From contig SKQZ01000111.1 in assembly GCA_007118765.1 (NCBI GenBank), forward strand, positions 1 to 28,860: a DNA stretch of 28,860 nt, read 5' to 3'. Source of the DNA: Candidatus Hydrogenedentota bacterium. Lineage in GTDB: Bacteria; Hydrogenedentota; Hydrogenedentia; Hydrogenedentales; CAITNO01. Within the stretch, counting starts at the first letter, position 1. Every line of letters starts with the position of its first letter. The translations under genes and the position numbers were made by a program. Below the pieces are notes generated by a model. It was not told where the DNA came from. It made no database searches and worked only from the letters and a program-made list of their open reading frames with translations. Of this stretch, positions 1-8,506 are shown piece by piece.

Positions 1-395
1 ACCCTCAGTCGTATGCTGTATACTCACAGCGTCGCCCGGCATTCCGCCGGACGACGGTCAACGAAGGAAGCTATCTTATACAACGGTTCAGAGTGTCCAA
101 GTTTGGGGCCCACCTCAGTTTCCTTGAACGCGATACGGTGTATCAGAAGAATACCTGAAGAATCCCGCAACCCCTTCATCCCCTCTGCCATTGTGAAGCG
201 CTTTTCACACCATTGCGACAATCCCCCCGGGTGTGGCCATTGACCCGGTAATTCGAGCCGTTCATAAGCAACACCAGAGAAGGTCCGCAGTGCTGTCACT
301 AAAACTGTCACCCCTTAAAGGGAAAACGGGTCATATTGTGGCACATTCTGACACTTTTCACGGTGGCGACAATGGGGGCGCAAACAACGCGGAAA
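1..395. other. non-coding stretch with one hairpin
   Basis: No convincing gene is seen here. The short open frames on both strands lack a Shine-Dalgarno, have no recognisable domain and overlap one another. The only clear structure is an imperfect 11-bp hairpin at 30-56, with arms CGTCGcCCGGC and GCCGGaCGACG around a 5-nt loop. Neither side has a T-run, so it does not look like an intrinsic terminator. Its role is unknown. Confidence 0.5.
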
Positions 396-420
396 CCCTT
401 GTAAACAAAGGGGAAAAGAA
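396..420 (-). terminator. possible weak terminator after tRNA-Gly
   Basis: Just past the tRNA 3' end, the minus strand reads a short T/C-rich run, then a CCC(T)TTG / CAAGGG stem with a TTTA loop and one bulge, then TTT. The position fits a tRNA terminator, but the stem is short and the U-tract poor. This is only a candidate. Confidence 0.3.
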
Positions 421-496
421 TGGAGCGGGACACGGGGATCGAACCCGCGACATCCAGCTTGGGAAGCTGGCACTCTACCAACTGAGTTAGTCCCGC
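421..496 (-). tRNA. tRNA-Gly (anticodon CCC)
   Basis: A complete 76-nt tRNA on the minus strand. The acceptor stem GCGGGAC/GTCCCGC is a perfect 7 bp. The anticodon stem CCAGC/GCTGG is a perfect 5 bp enclosing the loop TTCCCAA, so the anticodon is CCC and reads the glycine codon GGG. The T-arm GCGGG/CCCGT closes the loop TTCGATC. The terminal CCA is genome-encoded, preceded by discriminator U. It stands alone as a single tRNA with its own promoter at 513-541. Confidence 0.95.
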
Positions 497-512
497 TTGC
501 AGGGCATTGAAA

Positions 513-541
513 AGTTTAGCATACTGGGGGCGTGCAGTCAA
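513..541 (-). promoter_or_regulatory. sigma70-type promoter of tRNA-Gly
   Basis: On the minus strand, TTGACT (536-541) is followed by a 17-bp spacer and TAAACT (513-518). The -10 box ends 16 nt before the first base of the tRNA, which predicts a leader of about 10 nt. The -35 matches consensus at 5 of 6 positions, and the -10 at 4 of 6, with ideal spacing. Confidence 0.7.
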
Positions 542-903
542 AAATGTGATTGTGCGTTTCCATCGCCTGTGCCGCAATCTTTGAGTCGGTATTTATGCCG
601 TAATGGATGGCACATACAGGTTGGCGAGCCTTCACCGTTTGTGGTGGGGATGTGCTGAAGAAAGGCATGTTCACCGCGGACACAACCGTTTTTGCGAGGA
701 GGGCGACAGCCCGACGCGGCAATCTGGGGTATGAGATTGTGTCACGTTGTTCGCAATGACGATGCATTGAGATCGCGTCGCTGCGCTCGCGATGACGAGT
801 GTCTTATGGTGTTGCTGTTACGCATGCTGCCAGGGGCGTTTTGTAGCAGCAAGGATATTTCATAGTGCGATTGTCGGGGCAGGGGTGGAGCCCGGCGTGT
901 TGG
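542..903. other. non-coding region containing a dispersed repeat
   Basis: This lies downstream of the transglutaminase gene and upstream of the tRNA promoter. Apart from the repeat at 686-797, nothing recognisable is seen. Open frames crossing it are built largely from repeat sequence and lack domains or ribosome binding sites. Confidence 0.5.
686..762 (+). repeat. 77-bp dispersed repeat with terminal inverted repeats, copy 1
   Basis: The right end is TCGCAATGACGA (751-762). The left end CCGTTTTTGCGA (686-697) is a decayed inverted counterpart, matching 9 of 12. The core contains CAGCCCGACGCGGCAATCTG, shared nearly exactly with the copies at 19131-19200, 28621-28697 and 28794-28860. A partial second end, ending in CGCGATGACGA, follows at 771-797. 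It encodes nothing and looks like a small non-autonomous interspersed element. Confidence 0.8.
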
Positions 904-3144
904 TCATAGGGTGCGGGAGCGGAGGCGGCGCAGGTGGTGTTTGAACCGTGTTTGTTGGTCGTGGGTAAGGGGGCGTCCTCCGAACCGGACGGCGTTGTAG
1001 AGGTTGATGAATTCGTTAAGTCCGGTGGTTTCGGACAGGCCGAGTGTTGTAAGTTCGCGTCGCAATTCGCCGGCGGTTTTGTTGGCACAGTCCACGCCGA
1101 ATCGGGACAGAGCGCGTCGGAACCGCAGGTATAGTTTTTGCATGCGACGTTGGTCCCGGTTAAGTGTGATGCGCGGCGCGTTGCGTCGCCATGACCGGAA
1201 TATGAAGGCCATGCCCACAATACAGGCCACAATGGCGCCGAGTTGTATTGCGCGGTGTTGCAGCAGCAGTGCGATGTTGCGCATTGTGCCGGGCTGGTCT
1301 GCGGGTTTGGCCGGGTCGGGTTGTTCGGGGGCGGGTGACCGGCGGGGTGTGCCGCGCCACGGCCAGTTGATTTGGTCGAGGCGTATGCCGCCTTCAAAGC
1401 CGACGACTTCCTGGAACCAGAACATTTTTGCGCGCAGCAGATAGAGCGACCATGCCATTTGCATGCGTGCCAGTCCCGTGGGCATGACCTCGGATCGCGG
1501 GGAGGGGTCGAAACGTATCCAGCCATGCTCCGGTATGAGCACTTCGGCCCACAGATGCGCCATGCTGGCGCGCACGACGTATGCCTGTTCGCCGGGCATG
1601 TATTCGCCGCCGCGAAATCCGCTGACGACACGGGCCGGGATGCCGAGACTGCGTGCCATCAGCGCGAGGGCGGAGGCGAAGAGTTCGCAGTGGCCGTGTC
1701 GTATTTCGTTGATGAAAGCGTCCATGCTGTTTTCCGGGGGCAACAGGGGCACATCAAGGGTGTAGGCGAATGCCTCGCTGCCGAGGAAGTCTTCGAGCGC
1801 AGCCACTTTATCGTATATGGATGGGTATTCGTCTGTTAGTTCAAGTGCGAGTTGCTGTGTTTCCGGCAGCAGGTCGTGGTGGGTAAGCAGGCTGTAGTCG
1901 CGTGGTTCCATGAAGCGGTAATCCAGCGATGCCCGGCGCAGTGCGTCGGGGTCGCGGGGCACTATCTCGGAGTAGGCTTCGTATTGGAGGCGTCGCGAAC
2001 CGCGTGTTTGCAGTTGCATGGTAAAGTCGGCGCTGGTGTCCCATGATACGCTTGTGTTGGAAGGGTCGCCTGATATGCGGATACCCTGCGGCAGGTCAAG
2101 GATTGGGATGCCCTGGGTGGGCACGTCGTCCATGTAAACCACTTGGTACACCATGCGCGCATAATCACGGGCGCGTCTGCCTTCCTCCATGCCGTCGGTG
2201 TGCAGCGCGGCACGGCTCGGGCGGCTAAAAAACTGCTCAACATCCGGCTCATAATGGTCGTTCAGGCCGCGTCGCGACCATTCATCGCCAACAAACCGCG
2301 CGAGGGTGGATACGCGCCAATAGAGAGCGCTTGACGGTTGGAGCACGCCTTCGGGCTCGTCCGGGAAGCGCACATGCATGACCACGCTCTGGTCTTCGAC
2401 GATACTTGTCCCGCCGGTAATGCTGACGGTTTCCGAGAGCCCGGTCATGGCCCGCTGCGGGTCGCGCCGTCCGAGCCAACCTGCTTCGACACGGGGCGTG
2501 AACAAAAAGACAACCACTGTCAATGCAATCACAATCACGGACAACACGGACAGGGAAAGAAACAGCCCGAAGTCAAAGACATTGCCCACCGCAACATCGC
2601 CGGCGTGTACCGTTGCAACACTTTTCGTTTTGTCGCCCTGTAATGAGCGCACTTCCGGGGCGCCCCTGGCGGGACTGCTTGCCGCTTCAGTCTGCATGCG
2701 CAGAGCGGTAAAGGCCCACACGGCGCTCACGGCGAACAAGAGCAGCGCGATGGCAATCAGCGGTTCTGGGGCCTGCACCACGGCGGCCAGCAGAAGAAAG
2801 AAGGCCATCAGATAGATTTCGTAATAGACGCGCTCATTTTTTTCGCCCAACAACAAGTAGGCCTGAATAAAAATCACCAGCGCGACCACAGCGTCTATCA
2901 AAGTGAACACGCCCAGACTGAAGGGGATGAAACAGAGATAAATGAGGGCGACTACACGACGCAACACGCGCCATGCATACACATGCTGTTCGAGCCATGC
3001 GCCCATCGGCGCGAGGGGCAACAGAATCGCGGGCAGCAACAAGATGCCCGGCCCATATTGCAGTACGGAGGCCAGGGCCAGGTATCCCGAAAAGACCAGG
3101 GTCCCGGAGGCCACACGCATTACAATGGAAAGTCGATCACGCAT
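904..3144 (-). CDS. transglutaminase-like membrane protein (TgpA/DUF3488 type)
   Basis: A 746-residue inner-membrane protein. The N-terminal third has about six hydrophobic segments (residues about 8-150 and 190-215), then a large soluble domain. A transglutaminase-like core carries the full papain-type triad: Cys486 in GHCELFA, His530 in AHLWAEV and Asp546 in FDPSP. A further membrane segment at about 625-650 precedes a basic helical C-terminal domain of DUF4129 type. The start is the ATG at 3144, which overlaps the DUF58 stop by 8 bp and has GGGAG upstream; the frame stays open further upstream, but only inside DUF58. The family is known as the third member of MoxR/DUF58/TgpA operons, thought to act as extracytoplasmic transglutaminase or protease. 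The substrate is unknown. Confidence 0.88.
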   Translation of the reverse strand: MRDRLSIVMRVASGTLVFSGYLALASVLQYGPGILLLPAILLPLAPMGAWLEQHVYAWRVLRRVVALIYLCFIPFSLGVFTLIDAVVALVIFIQAYLLLGEKNERVYYEIYLMAFFLLLAAVVQAPEPLIAIALLLFAVSAVWAFTALRMQTEAASSPARGAPEVRSLQGDKTKSVATVHAGDVAVGNVFDFGLFLSLSVLSVIVIALTVVVFLFTPRVEAGWLGRRDPQRAMTGLSETVSITGGTSIVEDQSVVMHVRFPDEPEGVLQPSSALYWRVSTLARFVGDEWSRRGLNDHYEPDVEQFFSRPSRAALHTDGMEEGRRARDYARMVYQVVYMDDVPTQGIPILDLPQGIRISGDPSNTSVSWDTSADFTMQLQTRGSRRLQYEAYSEIVPRDPDALRRASLDYRFMEPRDYSLLTHHDLLPETQQLALELTDEYPSIYDKVAALEDFLGSEAFAYTLDVPLLPPENSMDAFINEIRHGHCELFASALALMARSLGIPARVVSGFRGGEYMPGEQAYVVRASMAHLWAEVLIPEHGWIRFDPSPRSEVMPTGLARMQMAWSLYLLRAKMFWFQEVVGFEGGIRLDQINWPWRGTPRRSPAPEQPDPAKPADQPGTMRNIALLLQHRAIQLGAIVACIVGMAFIFRSWRRNAPRITLNRDQRRMQKLYLRFRRALSRFGVDCANKTAGELRRELTTLGLSETTGLNEFINLYNAVRFGGRPLTHDQQTRFKHHLRRLRSRTL

Positions 3145-4210
3145 ACACCACCGCTCCCGGATCGAGGGCCGGAACGCCCGTTTGCCAGTTGTCATCGCCC
3201 CATTTCTCGGGATCGGCGGACACACAGATCAGGCGCGTTGGTTCGTTGGTCATGCGTTGCGCCCGCGCCTCAAAATCGGGGTATGCATCTTCGGTCACCG
3301 GCATTATGCGCGCCATGCAGTCCAGAATCCGTTGTTCGTGTCCGGCGCCACGTCCCACGGGTATATGTACGTCCGGGGCCAATATCCCCACGCGGTATTG
3401 CCGATGCAGGAGGGTAATCATGAGCGAGGCGGCGATTTCGATAACCTCCTCGAATCGTTCGTCAAAATCCGGTGTCGCAACGCGCCTTGTATCCATTACA
3501 AACGTGACCACACGTGCGTTGCCCACACCCATTTCACGCACCATCCACACGCCGAGCCGGGCACTGATCCGCCATACCACCAACCGCAGGTCGTCGCCGC
3601 GCATGTACTCGCGCAGCGAAAAGAATTCGTCGCCGTCGCCTTGTGTTCGCGACGGCACAAACTGCCTGCCTGATGCGCGTTCAATGGCGTTGATTCGCGC
3701 CGGGCGTATGCGTGGGTAGACCAACACCTCCACGCTGTCTTGATATCTGCGACGCAGCTCGAGGAACCCGAAAGGGAATGCGGTAACAAGGTTGGACGGC
3801 GGCAGGTTGTAGACGCCGCGCTTTTTGAAACGATACGTTGCGGCCACATCCGCCTGATGTCCGGCGGGCACACGCATGACGTAGCCGCTCGGCGCGCCGT
3901 CTTGTTCTATACGAAGCGACAGTGCGGGCATAAACCGTTTGTGGTTTTCGATGTGGGCGGTATAGGCAAAGGTTTCGTCGCGGAACACGGCATGGGGCGC
4001 ATTGCGGCGCAGTGACACGCGACGCAACGACCAGCGCGCTGCAATGACCGACAGGAACAACATGCCGAAGACACCGGCGAACACAATATACAACAGGTTT
4101 TCGCCGGTGTTCATGGCCGACAATACAAGCAGCATAAAAATTACGAGCATTACGAGGCCGGAGCGGGTAATGCGTCCGAGCATCGCTTTGCCGTAATTTG
4201 TATGTATCAT
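3137..4210 (-). CDS. DUF58 domain protein
   Basis: 357 residues. Two hydrophobic segments lie at about residues 15-57, then a soluble domain with the DUF58 hallmark RGDDLRLVVWRISAR at about 205-219. That motif precedes a von Willebrand A-like strand (VVTFVMDTR at about 235-243). DUF58 proteins sit beside MoxR ATPases and are proposed partners or substrates of them in assembly of membrane or metal-containing complexes. The ATG at 4210 overlaps the moxR stop as TGATG. A GTG one codon upstream (4213) is an alternative that would overlap as GTGA. The gene is the middle member of a three-gene operon and overlaps the transglutaminase gene by 8 bp. Confidence 0.88.
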   Translation of the reverse strand: MIHTNYGKAMLGRITRSGLVMLVIFMLLVLSAMNTGENLLYIVFAGVFGMLFLSVIAARWSLRRVSLRRNAPHAVFRDETFAYTAHIENHKRFMPALSLRIEQDGAPSGYVMRVPAGHQADVAATYRFKKRGVYNLPPSNLVTAFPFGFLELRRRYQDSVEVLVYPRIRPARINAIERASGRQFVPSRTQGDGDEFFSLREYMRGDDLRLVVWRISARLGVWMVREMGVGNARVVTFVMDTRRVATPDFDERFEEVIEIAASLMITLLHRQYRVGILAPDVHIPVGRGAGHEQRILDCMARIMPVTEDAYPDFEARAQRMTNEPTRLICVSADPEKWGDDNWQTGVPALDPGAVVYA

Positions 4211-5157
4211 CACACGGGTACCTTGATATCGTTGACAATTTCGCGCACAATGCGCTCCCGTTCCTGAGCGGCGGCGGCGAGGTCGGCGCCACGGGATTTC
4301 ACCAGCACACGGTGGGCGAGGGTGGGTGTCGCCAACGCCTTGACATCATCGGGCGTAACGAAGTCGCGGCCTTCGACCATGGCGCGCGCCTGACTCGTTT
4401 CATAGAGCGCCTGTGCGCCGCGTGGGCTGGCGCCGAGCCGTACCTGATCATGTTCGCGTGTCGCCCGGACAATTTTCAGAATATACTGTTGTACCGACTC
4501 TTCCACGGTAATGCTGTTAACCTCGTCCTGCAGTGCCAGCAGTGCGTCCGCCGTGAGCGCGGGCTTGAGGGCGGCAATGGCGCGCAGCGGGTTGTGTCTG
4601 CGCATGATGCGTATTTCATCGGATTCCGGCGGGTATCCGATATCAACGCGCAACAGGAATCTGTCCAGTTGTGATTCGGGCAACACATAGGTGCCCTCGT
4701 ATTCGATTGGATTCTGTGTGGCTATAACCATGAACGGTTGGGGCAGTTGATGGGTTACACCATCCATGGAAACGGTGTATTCGCTCATCGCTTCGAGCAG
4801 CGCGCTTTGGGTCTTGGGCGGGGTGCGGTTAACTTCGTCCGCCAGCACCACACTGGCGAAAATGGGGCCGCGCCGGAATTCGAAATCGTTGGTTTTCGGG
4901 TTCAACAACGATACGCCCAACACGTCGGAGGGCAGCATGTCACTGGTAAATTGAATACGGGTAAACGAGCAGTCTATGGACCGGGCCAGGCTCTGGGCAA
5001 GGGTTGTCTTGCCGATGCCCGGCACGTCCTCAATAAGGAGGTGTCCACGTGCGAGCAACCCCACGACGCACAATTTCACGACGTCGCGTTTTCCGAACAT
5101 GACTTGTTCCACATTGTCAATCAGACGCTGTATTCCGGCCACACTTTCCTGACGCAT
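4210..5157 (-). CDS. MoxR-family AAA+ ATPase
   Basis: 315 residues, normal length for the family. Walker A is GIGKT (47-51) after the conserved EDVP, Walker B is VVLADE (103-108), sensor 1 is ATQNP (146-150), and the ESQLDRF segment with its arginine lies at 161-167. The C-terminal lid follows. MoxR ATPases act as chaperones or maturation factors and are commonly encoded with DUF58 and transglutaminase proteins, as here. The start is supported by AAAGGA 6 nt before the ATG. It is the first gene of the operon; translation of the next gene is coupled through TGATG. Confidence 0.93.
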   Translation of the reverse strand: MRQESVAGIQRLIDNVEQVMFGKRDVVKLCVVGLLARGHLLIEDVPGIGKTTLAQSLARSIDCSFTRIQFTSDMLPSDVLGVSLLNPKTNDFEFRRGPIFASVVLADEVNRTPPKTQSALLEAMSEYTVSMDGVTHQLPQPFMVIATQNPIEYEGTYVLPESQLDRFLLRVDIGYPPESDEIRIMRRHNPLRAIAALKPALTADALLALQDEVNSITVEESVQQYILKIVRATREHDQVRLGASPRGAQALYETSQARAMVEGRDFVTPDDVKALATPTLAHRVLVKSRGADLAAAAQERERIVREIVNDIKVPV

Positions 5158-5210
5158 AGGTATCCTTTCAGTAGATAGGCGTACTCTGGTTTAACACGAC
5201 ACCGCCCCCA

Positions 5211-5246
5211 CATATTTCACCCTCTCATGACGGGGTTTCGACTGCG
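5211..5246 (+). repeat. 36-bp dispersed repeat beginning CATATTTCACCC, copy A
   Basis: Matches 24324-24359 at about 28 of 36 positions: CATATTTCACCC, then a variable 8-nt centre, then CGGGGTT and a CTGCG end. The palindromic centre seen in copy B is decayed here. It lies in the gap between the 3' end of the hydrolase gene and the 5' end of moxR, so it falls downstream of the hydrolase. Confidence 0.5.
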
Positions 5247-5284
5247 CGGGCCTGCTAACGCCGGTATCCGGTGAACGCACCGGG

Positions 5285-6250
5285 TTAGAGCCATCGCTCG
5301 AACCATTCGTCGGCGACCTCGAGCGTCTCCGGCGTAACGGTGTGTCCGTCGTGATGGGTAAAATGGTCGAGCGCACCAGGCGCCCCCAGCAGTTTGTATA
5401 CTTTCCCGGCCAGTGTCACCGCCTTCTGGCAGCTCTTGGGGTTGGTGTGCACGGCGCCGGACACCGACGTGATTACCTGTACCGGCGTTGGTGCGGCCAA
5501 GGCAAGGATATGTTCCCAATCAAAGGGGAACGCCTTCTTTTTGGCGGCCCGTTCTATTTCCGGGATCAGCAACATTTTTTCGTGGTCGGGCCAACGTCCC
5601 GGTTTTTTGTCAGTGGCAAAGCGCGTAAACCCGCAGCTGGCCACACATGCCTGCACCCGGTCATCATAGGCCGCCAAAAGGATGGCATTCATCCCGCCCA
5701 AGCCGTGTCCGATAACACCAATGCGTGTGGGGTCCACGCGCTTGACCTCGGAAAACACATCCAGCGCACGGCTGTGGTCTGCGAGCATCTTGCCCGCAAA
5801 AGTGAGGTCTTTGTTCTCTTTATAGAAGGAGTCGGTGTTGTATGGCTCCTGTTTATTGTATGTACGGCGCCCCACCGTCGGCACGTCAATGGCAAGCGTT
5901 ACATATCCCATCTCGGCGTAGTGCTGGGCAAAGGCCAGCCGGGAACTATCTTCAATGCCGGCGGTTTCATCCTTGCCGTAAATCGTTTCATGGTGACAAC
6001 AGAGAATGCCTGGCACATCTTCGCGACCTTCCGGCACAAATAACCAACCGCTGACCAGTTCCGTCTCGTTCAGAAAGAACACAACTTGACGGCGCGTTAC
6101 CCCGTGCACGTCGTTTTCTTCCTGTACGCGCAGTTGCAATTCCACGTGTTCGTGTTTCGGAATGCGCAACACCTTGACGAACACCTCTTCTATTTCTTTG
6201 CGGGTGGTTGGCCACCCCGTCAGACTGACGATATTTGTTAAGTCCACCAT
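5285..6250 (-). CDS. alpha/beta hydrolase family protein, predicted catalytically dead
   Basis: 321 residues with the alpha/beta-hydrolase layout of the dienelactone hydrolase/acetyl-xylan-esterase-like group. It has the oxyanion-side segment GILCCHHETIYGK (81-93), the nucleophile elbow at 181-185 and a C-terminal DGH with His303. The elbow reads GHGLG, so the nucleophile position 183 is glycine (codon GGC) rather than serine (AGC or TCN). The segment where the acid is expected (SVSGAVH, 262-268) has no Asp or Glu. No signal peptide is seen. The start is the ATG at 6250 with AAGGAAGAAGAG upstream; a 33-residue upstream extension in frame is rejected. It stands alone, divergent from ligA. It may be a non-enzymatic paralogue, or the Ser-to-Gly change may be a single-base error. 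Confidence 0.8.
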   Translation of the reverse strand: MVDLTNIVSLTGWPTTRKEIEEVFVKVLRIPKHEHVELQLRVQEENDVHGVTRRQVVFFLNETELVSGWLFVPEGREDVPGILCCHHETIYGKDETAGIEDSSRLAFAQHYAEMGYVTLAIDVPTVGRRTYNKQEPYNTDSFYKENKDLTFAGKMLADHSRALDVFSEVKRVDPTRIGVIGHGLGGMNAILLAAYDDRVQACVASCGFTRFATDKKPGRWPDHEKMLLIPEIERAAKKKAFPFDWEHILALAAPTPVQVITSVSGAVHTNPKSCQKAVTLAGKVYKLLGAPGALDHFTHHDGHTVTPETLEVADEWFERWL

Positions 6251-6427
6251 AAAATGACTCTTCTTCCTTGCATAATAATCGCTGGCCGCCCGAGTTGGGC
6301 GTCCTTCCCAATACATGATAAAATTGCACATGCGCCGACCGCACAACAAGACGACACATGGCTACATACTGCCATGAACAGCGGGGGCGTTACAATATCC
6401 GCGCAAAATATTTCGGAGAGACAGACG

Positions 6428-8506
6428 ATGACAACTGGAAATGGCCTTGATGCTGATGATGCACGCGCCCGCCACCAAAAGTTATGCTCGGAAATAGAAG
6501 CGCATAACCACCGCTACTATGTCGAAGCGAACCCGACCATTTCCGACCATGCGTACGATGCGCTCATGGATGAGTTGCTGGCCATTGAAGGCCAGTACCC
6601 TGAGTTGGCGACGCCCGATTCTCCTTCACAACGGGTGGGCGGCGCGCCCTCGGAGGGGTTTGAGACGGTGCGTCATCAGATCCCGATGCTTTCCATAGAC
6701 AACACCTACAACGAAGCCGAGCTACGCAGTTTTGACGCCCGTGTCCGCCGTGGTCTTGAAGGGGCCGCTCCCCGCTATGTGGTGGAACTCAAAATAGACG
6801 GCGTTTCAGTCAGCCTGCGTTATGAAGCAGGCCGTTTGGTGCGTGCGGCGACACGGGGCGATGGGCAACAGGGCGATGACATCACGGCGAATGCGCGCAC
6901 GATACGAACGCTTCCGTTGCGTTTGCGCAAGCCTGCGGCCACCGACGATTTGTTTGACGTGCCGCCCGCCGACACACCCGTGGAAGTGCGTGGCGAGGTA
7001 TTCATGGGCATTGCGGAATTGGCGCGCATCAACCGCGAACGAGAAGAGGACGGGTTGGAACCGTTTCGTAATCCGCGCAACACGACGGCAGGCACATTGA
7101 AACTGCTCGATCCCAAACAGGTGTCGCGCCGCCGGCTCGCCCTGTTTTTGTATGACATGGTGACGGGCATGCCGCCGGGAATGGAATCGCATTATGAGAT
7201 TCTGGAATGGCTGCAACAATTGGGCCTGCCCGTAAACCCGCACTACTGCCGCTGTGATTCCATAGAAGAAGTAATAGCGGTCTGCGAAACATGGCGCGAT
7301 AAACGGCATGGCCTGGATTACGAAACCGACGGCATGGTAATAAAGCTCGATTCACTTGAACAACGGCGGCAGTTGGGTTCCACTGCCAAAGCGCCCCGCT
7401 GGGCGATAGCCTTCAAGTTCCCCGCAGAAGTGGCGCGTACGCGCCTGCACGGCATCACGGTACAAGTGGGCAAGTCCGGCGCCATAACGCCCGTGGCCGA
7501 ACTCGATCCCGTGACGCTTGCAGGCACCACCGTAAAACGCGCATCACTACATAATTTTGAAGAGGTGGCGCGCAAAGATTTCCGGGTGGGTGACTTGGTG
7601 GAAGTGCAAAAGGCCGGCGAGATCATCCCGCAGGTAATCCGCGTTGTTCCCGAGGAACGCCCCGAGGACGCACCCAAGACGCAGCCGCCCGCGGCCTGTC
7701 CCGTGTGCCACAGCGAGACCCATCGCGACCCGGAAGGCGTGTTTTACCGTTGTTTGAATGCGGCTTGTCCCGCACAGGTGAAGGAGCGGCTTGCGCACTT
7801 TGCCAGTCGCCAGGCCATGAACATAGACGGGTTGGGCCCGGCCCTCATCGAACAGCTGGTGGAGCAGGGACTTGCCCGCAGTCCTTCGGATTTGTATAAA
7901 CTGACCGTGCCTGATCTCACCGCGCTTGAGCGCATGGCAGATAAATCAGCCCGGAATATCGTGCAGGCGATTGACGGATCACGCACACAACCGCTGCACC
8001 GGGTGTTGTTGGGCCTGGGCATACGCCATGTGGGCGCTCGCACGGCAGTGTTGCTGGCGGAACATTTTCAGACTATGGACGCATTGATGGCGGCGACACC
8101 CGAGGCATTGACCAGGATTGAGGACATAGGCGAGGTGGTGGCGGCAGGCATTTGCGACTTTTTTGACGTGGAGGAAAATAAGCGGCTCATTCAGGAATTG
8201 CGCGATGCAGGGCTTCAGTTACGGGCGGAATCGAATGGCGGCGATGATGGAAACAAACCGTTGATTGGGAAAAGCTTTGTCGTTACAGGTACACTAACCG
8301 GTGGTACGCGCGACGAAATGCACGAACGCATTCAACGCTTGGGCGGGCGCGTGGCCACGAGCGTAAGCAAGAAAACGGATTATTTGGTGGCGGGTGAGAA
8401 TGCCGGATCCAAACTGGACAAGGCGAAACGCCTGGGCGTAACCGTGCTGACAGAACAGGAGTTTGAAACGCTGGCACAATCGGATACAGGAAACAACCAT
8501 GAGTGA
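6428..8506 (+). CDS. ligA: NAD-dependent DNA ligase LigA
   Basis: 692 residues, slightly longer than E. coli LigA (671). It seals nicks during replication and repair using NAD+. Domains in order: the Ia domain with the HNHRYY and YDALMDEL segments (26-50), the adenylation domain with catalytic Lys122 in KIDG and the RGDGQQGDD segment (143-151), an OB fold, a four-cysteine zinc finger (Cys424, 427, 442, 447), helix-hairpin-helix repeats and a C-terminal BRCT domain from about 612. The start is chosen at 6428 because GGAGAG lies 7 nt upstream and the Ia domain begins directly; the frame is open upstream but that part has no homology to the family. The last 8 bp overlap the mlaE-type gene. Confidence 0.97.
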   Translation: MTTGNGLDADDARARHQKLCSEIEAHNHRYYVEANPTISDHAYDALMDELLAIEGQYPELATPDSPSQRVGGAPSEGFETVRHQIPMLSIDNTYNEAELRSFDARVRRGLEGAAPRYVVELKIDGVSVSLRYEAGRLVRAATRGDGQQGDDITANARTIRTLPLRLRKPAATDDLFDVPPADTPVEVRGEVFMGIAELARINREREEDGLEPFRNPRNTTAGTLKLLDPKQVSRRRLALFLYDMVTGMPPGMESHYEILEWLQQLGLPVNPHYCRCDSIEEVIAVCETWRDKRHGLDYETDGMVIKLDSLEQRRQLGSTAKAPRWAIAFKFPAEVARTRLHGITVQVGKSGAITPVAELDPVTLAGTTVKRASLHNFEEVARKDFRVGDLVEVQKAGEIIPQVIRVVPEERPEDAPKTQPPAACPVCHSETHRDPEGVFYRCLNAACPAQVKERLAHFASRQAMNIDGLGPALIEQLVEQGLARSPSDLYKLTVPDLTALERMADKSARNIVQAIDGSRTQPLHRVLLGLGIRHVGARTAVLLAEHFQTMDALMAATPEALTRIEDIGEVVAAGICDFFDVEENKRLIQELRDAGLQLRAESNGGDDGNKPLIGKSFVVTGTLTGGTRDEMHERIQRLGGRVATSVSKKTDYLVAGENAGSKLDKAKRLGVTVLTEQEFETLAQSDTGNNHE

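Noticed and set aside
516..767. Small minus-strand frame near the tRNA
   Set aside because: It is built mainly from the dispersed repeat and lacks a ribosome binding site.
804..1631. 275-codon open frame on the minus strand
   Set aside because: It overlaps the transglutaminase gene in another frame, is low-complexity (Cys/Pro/Thr/Ala-rich) and has no domain or ribosome binding site.
2942..3719. Two overlapping plus-strand frames of about 245 codons
   Set aside because: They are antisense to the DUF58 and transglutaminase genes and rich in Arg/His/Thr, typical of a coding shadow.
6254..6427. N-terminal extension of LigA
   Set aside because: The extra 58 residues have no LigA homology, and the ATG at 6428 has a good Shine-Dalgarno.
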